Position numbers and translations under genes: made by a program. The notes beneath the pieces were generated by a model. The model did no database searches, was not told the DNA's origin, and was given only the letters and a program-made list of their open reading frames with translations. A DNA stretch of 64,000 nt from Agapetus fuscipes (taxonomy: Eukaryota; Arthropoda; Insecta; Trichoptera; Glossosomatidae): positions 7,874,001 through 7,938,000 of the forward strand of contig OX637339.1 in the NCBI GenBank assembly GCA_951799405.1, given 5' to 3'. Below, one piece after another: positions 12,301 to 24,300 of this stretch (position 1 is its first letter; each line of letters starts with the position of its first letter).

Positions 12301-15300
12301 CCAGGATTCAGGATCTGGAAATGGAAGTGTGGAAAATTGGGACTGGGGACAGTATCTTAAATTCCTGGAACGCGGAAGAGAAAAGACTGTTCCTGTCAGG
12401 ATGGCGAGCTTCCCCACTCAACACATATAAACCTGCTTGGCAAAGATGGTGCCGCTGGATACTGGCGAATAATACCCATCCCAACACACCATCTCCTAAT
12501 CAATTGGCAAGGTATCTAGCGCAACTGTTCATTAACGAAAAACTATCATACAGGACTATGCTGGTACACAAGTCAGCCATCGTAACCTTCTGCAACGCAA
12601 TGATGGAAAATAATCTCAGCTCAGATTTCCTAGTGAAATTAAATTTAAAAACATTAAAAGCACTAGCAATGGTAAAGATCAACCCTCCTAAGTCCCCTGT
12701 GTGGAATCGGCAGATAGTGAGAGACTGGCTAGTCAGGAACACTCCTCGATCAGATTCTCTCTATGAAGTTGCGTGTAGAACGGCAATCTTACTTCTGTTA
12801 TCTTCAGGAAGAAGAGTACACGATCTGACCTTGCTAAATATCACAGAAGGAAACATTCTCGACGAAGGCACATCAATTGTGTTAATTCCATTCTTTGGAT
12901 CAAAAACAGATACCCTCAAACACCGACAATCTAATCGGAGACTTCTGGAATCCAAGGAACACAACGTCAACCCAGTCTTCTGGATAAGGAAGCTGATTGA
13001 ACTATCACGCGAAAGGAGATCAGGACAAAATCTTTATAACCTGTTCATCAGCACCCGAGTACAAGTGAAGGCAGCTGCAAGAACAATCATAGGAGGATGG
13101 GTAAAGAACACGCTAAAATCAGCAGGAGTAGAGGCCACTCCCGGCAGCACACGTTCAGCGGTCGCATCACTTAATCCAATAGATAACATACTGGAAAGAG
13201 GCAACTGGAAAAAGGAAAACACTTTCAGAAAATACTATCAGAAAGAGATGTTGAAACATACAGCTCCAGAAGATCTTTCCCTATTTCAACCAGTTAATAT
13301 CAAATAAAGACGTCCCCGGTCACCAGGAGATAATAGACAGATCTCTCATAATATGGACTCCAGACATCTCTCAGAACACATAATAGGGGAGTTTTACCTA
13401 CCATTAAAACTCTTATTATGTTTCTATAGATGTCTGGAGTCCAGGTAACCCCTACCTGGTGTATTATGAGCTTTATGAAAAATTGCGACCGGGTTATGGG
13501 GAAACTGGAAATAGGGAACAGGAAATGGGGAAAAAGCGACCATAGAGTAGAAAGTGCCTAAAGTGTAAAAAAGTGCAAATCAAAGACCCAGGAATAGACT
13601 AAAAAACCACATAAAAGGGGAAAAGTGATTGTTTCTCTCATAATATGGACTCCAGACATCTATAGAAACATAATAAGAGTTTTAATGGTAGGTAAAACTC
13701 CCCTATTTTGTATGCACACACTATAATACGGCTCGTAGTCTGCAGCTGCATTCAGATGCGTTTCTCGTTGTTGACAATTAACATCAATATTCGGCATGTA
13801 AAATCGGCATTTTCAAATACACGGCCATAGATAAGTATACTATAATACTACGTATTATAGATGTGCCACTGAACCCTGTTTCAGTGCATTATGTAGGAAA
13901 AACAAGGTATATGGAAATAGTAAAAAGTCATCTATACTTCGGGGCGTAAGGTTTTTGTACAACCCCCCCTGTGGACTTCTTCTTCTTCTTACAAAATATA
14001 TTTTTTGTTTCTGCCATACTTATTTTACAAGAAAAACAACGTTTTATTACATAGATATATTTTTTTATTAACATTTTAAGGAGTGAATTATAATACAAAT
14101 TTACAATGAAATAAAGCTTGTACATTCTAAAATCTAAATCTAAGCTGCAAAGATATGTACCATTTAAGATTCATATTAAACGAATTACCACAAGCAGACA
14201 TGTACCACTTCGCGCTAACACATGCCGCATGCGGACCTACAATCTAAAAACCCAATCTCAAGTGAACATAAGCCCTGCAACTCTTGCCGACCTTCCCTGA
14301 AACAGAGGTGACATTGGCAAAGTGAACCATTTTTTACACTATGGGTGATACATTATTGTTATTGATACGTGATTACATTAATACATAATATTTTAGATAG
14401 CTCAGTTGGTAGAGTGCTTGCATTCCATGCCGTGAGCTGGGGTTCGAATCCCACCGAGGCAGGGTGTCAGAAATGATTATCCGTTTCGGTGTTTATTTCA
14501 AACCTCAAATCAAAATACCGGCAAGATTTACTCAGCCTTAACCAGAAATGAGAACCAGCCTCTCAGGAGCTGGGAAACCCCCACTTCAACTGAAGAGGTT
14601 GGCGTAAGGCGGACCCCCTTACCTGTAAAAATAAATAGGTTCCACTCGCCACATGCGACCCCTTCGGGGATAACGCGGCAAGATGTTACACTATATGTGT
14701 AGCTTAGTTGCGTTTTTTTTTATGCCTATGAAGAATAAATTTAATAAAATATTATAGTATAAACTTGAAACAATTATTTTTATGTCTTTTGGAGAAAATA
14801 GTTCAATGTTTTCTCATTATAATAATCAAACTATTTAATTTACATAGTTGAATTTCTAACCTATTTATGGTTTTACCCACAGTTTCCATTTAACCTAATA
14901 ACTCGTCGTAAAACCAAACAGTTTTTAAATAAAATTTTACACTTTCACATTCACTTTCATGATCTGTTTTATCTGATGTATTCCTTCTGTGTTATTGCAG
15001 GTCAGACCATGGTCATTTTGTAACTTTTTTATCTGCCAACGTTTCACTTTCACGGCGTAGTGGTATTTTTATGGGGTTGGTCGTTTTCAGTGACTGACTG
15101 GTAGTATGATGAAAATTGTGGGAATCGGAAGAATCGATTTCTGAAACATAAATAAAAAAAGAAGAATTAGTTTATGGGTTCAAAATTTGCAAGAAAGAAG
15201 GAAGGTCTAAGATAATATTGTTTTTGCTAATCTCATCGATGTGAAATTCAATGGAAGTTTCCTTGCTCCCATAAAAACGTTTCACATTTCTTATGAAGGC

Positions 15301-18300
15301 TAATAAACTTGCTGGTACTAAGATTTAAATAAGACAAAAATACCAAAACGGAAAATACTATCTGACACCGTCCATGACAATTGAATCCAAGCAATGGTGT
15401 TAAATACAAGCGTTTTTCAAAATTAAGTGTCGACCAAACGTTATTTCTTAAACATTTTACAAAATCGATGACAGATTACATGCACATTAAAAAATATAAA
15501 ATAAACTGCAACTTACTTGGATTTCCAATACCGCTTACGGTAGACTCAGTTCTTGTAAAAATGAAACACTTCATAAAAATGTCCAATCACTGAATGAAAA
15601 AGCGCATTTTTTCCGTAATTGTTTAAAGAACAAAAGGTTACTTTTGTCATTTTTTTCAGCAGACGCCATTAAACACAGACAACAAATTTCTACTGTCACA
15701 TGTTTTGATTGGAACAAAATTTGAATTTCAAAAAAAACTACCTACCCTCACTTTAATGATTACTTGCCATCTAGCGTATTTTTTTGAAAGTTTGCATGTA
15801 AAAGAAGCTTACAAAATATATCTTTCTCATTTGGGATCAGGGCGTGAATTTGAAGCATATGTGTCAGACAGAGACAACTGTCAAGGCAATATCTCTATGA
15901 GTTTCTGCTTACAATCATATTTCATTTTAGAATGCTGGTTCATTTGTTCCCAGTGACAGGAGCCTGTACACGGCGGTCACCAATCATTAAGTAATCAATT
16001 ATCAAGATAAAGAAGAAACATGTTTCAACTTTTCAGAGGCTGACCGCGAGAAACTTGTTCAATCCTGCTACATTTACGCCTCTCACGTCTGTCACAGATA
16101 CCAGCTGATGGCTTACAGTGGCATAAAATTGAAATGCCTCTAATCAGTTATCCCCGTGTGTCACTGAATTGTTTCTGTACAAAACAATAAGTAACAATCC
16201 ATCTGAAGGATATCATAAGGCCTGTGATATGACAAATTTATGGTAGGTACCTATAAACATCGATCAATGTAAAAGATCGATGTTTTTAAATACGTAATAA
16301 ATTCATGGACGATAATAGTTATTACCACAACATCTTTACCAAAACTATATTTGTACAGCTCTATTGTCCGAAAACTTAAAAATTACTACAATTTTATCGA
16401 GAAAGGAGCTACATGATTGTATTTTTGACAGCTGATATCCGCATCAAAAATCGATGTCATACTATTCTTATCGAAAAAAAATTACCTTTCTCAAAACTTT
16501 TTGGACGTATAGATAAGTCCTAGCAACTTATATATTCTCAAGAGTCTCTAAAAAACAAGGATATCGGTGTGCATATCCACTTATTTACAGTTTAAACATG
16601 ACATAACCTCACTGACAGGTCGCTAAGTTTAGGGAGCGGAACATCGGGCTCGCAAATATTTTTAAACAGCACTTTATCTTAAAATATTCTTGCTGATGTG
16701 GTGCAGTCTGTCTTCATATACATACAATGTAGCGCCACTGCGTTTCCCCCAGTCAACTACAACAGAACGCCACTGGTCACTGCCCGGCGAAAACAATAGA
16801 CGGCCCGGAACAAAGGGATCTACGGCGATCTCTCATTGGCCGACACTAGCTAGGAGCCGACAGTAGACTTATTAACTGTAGTATAAAGATAGGCCGCTGT
16901 CGGCTGGGAGGGCAGTACAATCTCAACACTCGACGAACACACACGCTCGCCCGCTCGCTCTCGCCTGACACCAACACTTCGCCTGACGACCGAACACTGC
17001 CAGCACCCCCTCCGCCACTCTTCAACCGCAAGAAACTCGGGGAACTGCATTGCTGCCTACAATACCTGGCCACCACGGCTAACTGCTCTCAGGATCGAGA
17101 AACCTCTCCAAGCCCATCCTTTCCTTCCGAGCTCAACAGACGCAAGTTTCGATCCCATAGTGGACCTTTTCAGGACCACTCTTTCTCTCAAAAGTTTACG
17201 CCTTGCGTCTAGCAGCTCAGCTAACCTTTCCACTCCTCCTTTTTATCATCACCCTCCTCCAAACTCTTCCGCACTCTCGTGAGACCATGGGAACTATTTG
17301 GAAACCGGAGATCGACACGCCGCGACAGTCTCTGGAAACAAGACTGCCGAACGCCCTTCAAGAAATCACAACAATATTGTAAAAAAGCTGTACACAGAAT
17401 TTTTCCAATAAACGAAGTTTCCACACTGAAAACGGGCATTATCTTTTCAAACTGCAGCCAATTTAAATTGCCGCCATTCTTGCATTTCCGTTTCCCCGCC
17501 AAGAATGAGCGGCCAATGGCGCGGCCGCTAATCGACTCGACTCGGACTCGGGCTTTTCCGTGGCTATTCGGACTCGGACTTTTCCGTGGCTTCTCGGCAA
17601 CACTCGCCCACGGACGGTGGGCGGGGCCGCTACTTGCCCGAAAAAATAGAATGAAATGGATCGGCTTGACTAAACCATTGACTTAACTACTGGACTAAAT
17701 TTTTGTGGTTCGCACACGTTTAGCCACTAAATTACTCGGTACTTGACTAAATTACTCGCCTTGTCCGAACCAGCCTTTAGGCATATAATGCATGCTCACA
17801 GGCAGGCACATGTAGGTTCATGCCTACACATTCTGCATGTGTGCATACTATAATCTATAATCTATAATCTATAATCTAAGTTGCAAGCATATATTCATTT
17901 AAAGCTCTCAGATGTATGCCCACAAACAAACACGTGTAGTTCGCGCTTACAAATGCTGAATGTGTACTTACAAATAAAATCCAAACTCAAATGAACATAA
18001 GCCCTGCAACTCCTGCCGACATTCCCTGAAACAGGGGTGACATTGGCAAAGTGAACCATTTTTTACAGTATGGGTGGTCAGCCTCATACCAACCTATAAG
18101 TCAAGGAATACGAGTAATAAATGACATTTAAGTTTACAAGAAAAAAAACAACAAAACCTTAAAAATAAATCTATACAAAAAAAGTCAAAAATTTCTTATG
18201 CAAAAAAATGTAGCAAACTAATAAACCAACATTACAAATCAGCATTTCAGATTAGCCATTATACAAATTATTATTATACAAATAAAAAAAACTCACATGA

Positions 18301-21300
18301 ACATAAGCCTTACACCTGCTGCCGCCTTTTCCTGAAACGAGGTGGCATTGGCATAAGTGAACCAATTGTTACAGCACAGGGGGTCAGCCTCATACCAACC
18401 TATCAGTCAAGGAACATTGCCACTCTATATTTGAAGGTAACCTTAAAACAACTTTTACGTGAAGCAAAACCATTGACCAATATTGTTCATCCATGATTTT
18501 CTGCATCAACCAGGAGGTCTAGTTTTTTTACACTTTCACATCAGCTCTACTCTGTCTTCTAGGGTGGCTATGTGGAGGACCCTCAGCCTGACATTGTCCA
18601 GCCTCCCGCGGGGTTCGCTGACTCCCCAAACGGGGTACGCCCTCTGGCGCGACTTCCTGGAGGAAGACTCTACAAGAAGATGGAGAAGAGGTTCCGGTCT
18701 GAAGAGAGACAGCATGTGGAGAGGAGACACCATCATCGGTATAGACAGGATGTGAGAGCAAAGGTAAGGGAAAACAATGATGTAGCAAAGGTAGAAGATA
18801 ATATTATAGAAATAGAAGAAGCAATTCCAAAAAACTACCCATATACCCCCACAGGATACTGACTTGACCCATGCCCATCCTGCATATACCTCCCTCATAC
18901 CCTCACACGATGACACCCTTACCAACTGTGTTCTGTATCTGGACTGTATCTAGTCGCAAAAAAATGCCACATTTTTAAACCTGACATGACATGAGAAAAG
19001 TCATAAAATATTAATCAAGACACAGAATCCATTAGATTTATTAGCTTTATTGCGTCTTTCCAACAAAAAATTGGAATTTCCCAGCTAGTAGAATATTTGT
19101 CATCTGACCTTGGAATAAAAAAAATGTAGCTGAATTCTTGATGTTCTTTATGCCAACATTTATTTTAATACTTAATTTAATAAACTGGATTATAAATCAT
19201 CTTTGTAAAGTATTCTGCGTTAAACTTATTTGTGTCGCTAAGCTTCTTACAAAGTACAACTTCTTAACCTATTCTCCTCGAAGGGATCGCGCATGTGGAA
19301 CCTATTTATTTTAACAAGTAAAGGAGCGAGTCTTACCTCAGCCATATCACTTGAAGTAGGAGTTGGCGATTGACCACTCATACTGTAAAAACTGGTTTAC
19401 TTTGCCTGTTGTACTCCTTTTTAGGAAAGGACGGCGATAAATGCAGGATTTAGGTTCATTTGATATTTGGGTTTTTATTTTATGAATATATAGGTACACA
19501 TGCCGCATATGTAAGCGCGAAGTTACAAAATATCTAATATTTTTAAGGGTTTGGTGGTTTACACAGTGAAAGTTCATTGTATATTAATTAAATAAAACGC
19601 AGTTTAAATTCACTTTTATATTCTTTAACTTAGTCCTGATGATGCCTTTTTAGGCGAAAACGTTTGACTAAGTTAAAGAATATAAAAGTGAATTTAAACT
19701 GCGTTTTATTTAATTAATATACAAAATATCTGTTTGCGGGTATGCATTCATTCAGTATGATTCTTAAATGTTAATAAACCCCATATTATAGATACATAGA
19801 AACCTCTCTGCCAATTGCAATAGAATGCGCCAGTTCTCAAGCATTACCTAGTTGCTTCAAAGCTACATAGATGGACCTTTGGTGACCATTATTTTGTAAA
19901 GGTAGATGAATTTTCAACCCAGCGAAGAGAATCTTTTGAATTTAAATGGGAATTGAGCACAGTGCCTTCCGGATACGAGTTATTAACGTCAACCACTGGA
20001 CTGTGACTGATCATTTTTGTAAAATGTTTTATAATACACATATAATGATTTTTAGATGAGATCATTTCTTAAATAACTGATATTTTTATGTAAGAAAGTG
20101 TTGACAGAAATAGCGTCATGCAATTCAAACGGCTCATTTACTCTGTATGTTCTCGTACAATGTGACATTTACAAATTGTCAAATACACGCATGTGCTATG
20201 TTACGTCATACTTAATTTTAAGTAATTCTTTTTACTGAAAGATTGTGAAGTTAAGAAGAACGTTGGAAAATATTAAATACTGCTACCATCAAATGTGCAA
20301 AAATATTTTAACATTTAAGATGTATTTTAAGTTTATGCCTACAAGCAGACACCGGTTAGTTTGCGCTTACACATACTGCACATATACTTACAAAATAAAA
20401 ACCCAATTCTCAAATGAACATAAACCCTTCAACTCTTGTTCCCCTGAAGCAGGGGTGACATTGAAAAATGAACCAATTTTTACAATGTCTTATCAACATA
20501 TTAGTTGAAAAAATATTTGATTTTACTTATCATTTTTATTTTCTAAGAAAGGAAACAATATTTCTAAAACTACTCTAATTTTTTCCCATACTTTTCCAAA
20601 GAAAGATTCATCATACTTTTCTTTCATTTCTTTTTCATAATCAAGTACAGAAGATATCAATCCATTCTTTTCACATTTTTTCACGATTTCATTCCATTCG
20701 AACCCAAACTTACAAATACATTCATATGTGCCGGGCAGATTTACACACGCCTCTCTAATTTCATCACAATCATTTGTTTCATTCGAATAACATTCATTCA
20801 CATCAACACACATTGAATCGATAGAACTCCAATGAAAACCTTTTCTCTCACAATCACACGACACATTCCATCTATTCAAAATTATACTTATAAAATCTGC
20901 ATTTTCAGATCTATCAAATTTACATACATGATTCGGTCCATAGTTGTCAAATTTACAAAGATTTCGTACATTATAAGTACAGTCTTCAGGATTTTTTGCA
21001 TGTTTTAAAGGACAGCAAGGATCAGGACAAAAACTATACATGGCACACTGAAAATTTATGCTATCATTTGCTCTTATATCTGCATTTCTAGCTATCAAAC
21101 TTTCATCCAAACATGCACCGAAGTTATCACAATTTTCATCCAAGTTCTTCAATAACTTTTCTCCTTTCATTGTATACCAGCACATGTAATAACTTGCTGA
21201 AGTCTTCCATATAAACCTTTCCATTACATCATCAAATGGATCACCTTTTGCATTTTCTTCATACAGCTTCTCTCTGCACTTATTTTCAATATCTTTGAAA

Positions 21301-24300
21301 TATACAGGATCCAGTTTTTGAAAGCTGTCTCGAAATACGACGCTCGTATCAAATTTTCTTTGCATCGGTGCATCTTTTATGATAGCAATTAAATATGTAA
21401 TGCACACTGTGAAACTTAATCCACAATACTTTTTGACTTCCCAATGAATTTTTTCAAGTGGTGGTTTTGGGAACTGCAAATAGTTTGTCGCTGTTCTTTT
21501 TGTCTTTTCCAATCTCAAATCCCTCTCGTGAAATTTGTATGAACGCAGGTAGTATGCAATATCTCTTATCATCCCAGGAAAATCATCTTCTGTTTGTACA
21601 GTACAGAAAACTGAATTAAAAATAACAAAGAATACTAAAATGCTTCTTGGATTCACCATTTTTATTACTTCAAAAAAAAATATCATTTACCTGTCAGATT
21701 ATCTTTGTTTGGAAACAAAAGAAAATCAATGGAATATTCTTTATTTACAAAATTCAAAGCTGTCAGTTATACCTACCTATCAAAAAGATAAGCGAAGTCT
21801 ATGTTGTCTTTTGGTTTTTGGCAAATTGGCTAGGTTATAAACGACCTAAAGTTACTAAAATACCCCAAATATAAAACATTACATAAACTCCCCTCGATTG
21901 TGTAAATAGAAAGATGTACGGAATAAACAACAGCACACCTAGTTAGTGATTTAGTTTTCACACGTTTTATTCTATTCCTTACGTTTTCTACTGGAAGCTG
22001 ATAGATAGTATGTCTACGACTTTGAAGCCTGGATATAGAATAATCAGTGACAACCCAAAATAATAGGAAGGGCCCAAGAATGAACAAAAAGATTTTTTCA
22101 AGGTTTACCTATTTCTTCTGTTTCAGTCTGAGGAAAGAGGTACTGATGACCATGAGCAACTTAAGTCCACCAGACCCTTGGCAAGGTCTACAGGAACGAG
22201 CTTGGATAAACTGAGAGCTGCTGAATCAAGTCCTAATATGGAAGATGGTAAAATTCGTTTGTTTACTTCTTTTTATTTATTTTCAGATTTCTTCATACCT
22301 GATAGTGTTTGAAAGTCTTTTTGGATTTTGTCAATAAATTGGAAAAAAAACTATCTATACTTAAATACCTGTGTGTTGTAATTCATAAAAACCTGATTTA
22401 AATAAAAAAAAAAAAATTGTTATTGATGTAAGCTTTTATTATATCATTAATTAAATTCAAAGGAACCTGCTACCATCGCATCCCTAAGGTGGTGAATAAT
22501 GAAATGCTCGCCAGGCTTGCCTGGAGTGTAGAGTTGAAGTTAAATAGTCTAGAAGAGGGCCAACAGGTAGTCACCTACCCGTCTGGTAAATTAAAACTTA
22601 TTTTTATTCATCCTCGGTGCAGACGACCTATTTAATGGGGCTGCACCGAGGATGAATAAAAATAAGTTTTAATTTACATATTTAACTGTAGTCCAGCTCT
22701 GTAAATTTGTTTTAATTCTCAAGAACAAATTAATTTTACAGTGTATTTCTCGTTTCTCCTGGGGTGGAAGTCTCGATGGTCGTCAGTAGGTCCTCCTAGG
22801 GCGCAAAAAAACATGTCAGTCTGTGAACAGCTGATTGGTGTTCCATATTAAATGTATCAGCTCTTGATACGCTGACATGTTTATGCCGTCCTATCTTCAA
22901 ATAGATACAGTAAGATCTATCGACGGCCATCTAGACTTCCACCCCTGGACTGTTAGTAAAAATTACAAAATAAATAGGCTCAGAGTGGAGACAGACTTAC
23001 CCAGGGGGGGACAGGTTGCGAATGTTTGATTTCGGACTTGAAACAAACACCGTAACAGGAAATCATTTTTGACATCATTAGCGGCGATCGAACCCCAGCC
23101 CATCTGAATGTTAACCCAAACTTCTACCAATTGAGCCAACGAAACTGCATTGATATTTTTTTCTGTTCCAATACAGATGCCGAGGACCCTGAAAGTGACT
23201 ATGGAATCTACGCCGAGTCATACAGAGGAGGAGTCTGGATCTACATCGGAGACAGCGAAGAAGTGGCAGCATGGCAGAGACCTGACAAAGACGGTACATT
23301 AAAAAAATGTTACCTCGTCTTTTATTTTTTGTAACTCAAACGCAATGAGCAATTGCAATGAGTTTGCAAATGCAATTCACAAACCTACTTTTTTCTGGCC
23401 AGAAACTGGTTTTATCAATTAAGAATGGACTTAGCACATGATATTTGACATAAGAAATATTTGACGTCACACGGCCGGGTTGCTAGAGAAAAGGCAAGCA
23501 AAATTTTGGTATCGGTTGCTAAAGGGGGCAGTCTACAGGTGTGACAATTGCTCGCCGAGAAAAAAGTTTAAAATTCAGATTTTTAGCAGCAATTGGGTGT
23601 GTACACATGCATCATGTGTATATAAATAATCTACAATCTAAGATGCAAAGATATATGAACATTATTGCCGACCTTCCCTAGAACAGAGGTGACATTGGCA
23701 AAGTGAACCATTTTTTACAGTTTGTGTGGTCATACCAACCTATAAGTCAAGGAAATACAAAATACATACTCACAAGAACATAAACCTTACAACTCCTGCC
23801 GCCTTTCCCTGAAATTGGCAAAAGTGAACCAAGTTTGGACATCATAGGGGTCAACCACACACCAACCTATTAGTCAAGGAACATTATTCAATACACAAAA
23901 ATATATTTTTAAGAGTAAATCTATTTACACAGTGAAAGTCCATTTTTAATTATTTAAAAATTAAATTGGATAAAAAAAGATTTTTAATTAACTTACTTAT
24001 TTCTTTTTTTTGTTTGCTCCAACATTTTCGCCTAACGAGGCATCTTCAGGAGCAGAATGTATGCAAACAAAAATATGATTATAAAGTAAACAGGGGAAAT
24101 GTTTTAAGAATTAAATTACTTTTTCTCGACCTACATCACAGATTATTTTTAGTCAAAGGTCGGCACACGATTATTTAAGCATGCGGTTGTGTTGTGTGTG
24201 TGTGAGAGGTTTATTTCAGTCAGTGCATCACAAAGAGGGAATCTCTCCCAAAGTCTCAGACAACACATACAATATTAAAATCTAAAATAAACACTGTCCC

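Larger units (their letters stand above)
8521..13703 (+). mobile_element. DIRS-type retrotransposon (tyrosine recombinase), near complete but frameshifted
   Basis: This 5.2-kb element shows every DIRS hallmark: 192-base inverted terminal repeats, an internal complementary region spanning the joined outer ends, a gag-like region, reverse transcriptase, RNase H and a C-terminal tyrosine recombinase. There is no target duplication; both edges share the tetranucleotide TATT (8517-8520 and 13704-13707), as expected for recombinase-mediated integration of a circle. Gag and RT are broken by several frameshifts and one stop, so this copy should not be autonomous, but the recombinase reading frame is intact. 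It sits inside the Harbinger-like element. Confidence 0.9.
8026..17776. mobile_element. PIF/Harbinger-like DNA transposon, non-autonomous, swollen by nested insertions
   Basis: Inverted termini of about 55 bases begin AGGCTAGTTCG at 8026 and end CGAACCAGCCT at 17776, and continue with shared sub-terminal blocks (GTGGGCGGGGC next to gctactcgcccg). Each end is flanked by TTA (8023-8025 and 17777-17779), the TWA duplication used by PIF/Harbinger transposases. The element interrupts a family-C repeat, whose halves lie at about 7975-8022 and 17780 onward. Inside are the DIRS element (8521-13703), a family-C copy, a SINE-A copy and a possible solo LTR. No transposase ORF was found. A 30-base block (ataaagccctttctataatg...) is directly repeated at about 8150 and 8237. 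Confidence 0.65.
19378..19790 (+). repeat. family-C copy interrupted by the hammerhead insertion
   Basis: The copy runs 19378-19535 and resumes at 19732 with tgtttgcgggtatgcattca, the family's normal next sequence. Confidence 0.65.

Noticed and set aside
11384..12430. 348-codon open frame overlapping DIRS pol
   Set aside because: Arg/Ser/Thr-rich shadow frame of the RNase H and recombinase region; the true frame has the motifs.
16846..17686. Several ORFs of 66-135 codons in the GC-rich block
   Set aside because: No domain, signal or splice support; high GC alone lengthens random frames, and the block looks like transposon or LTR sequence.
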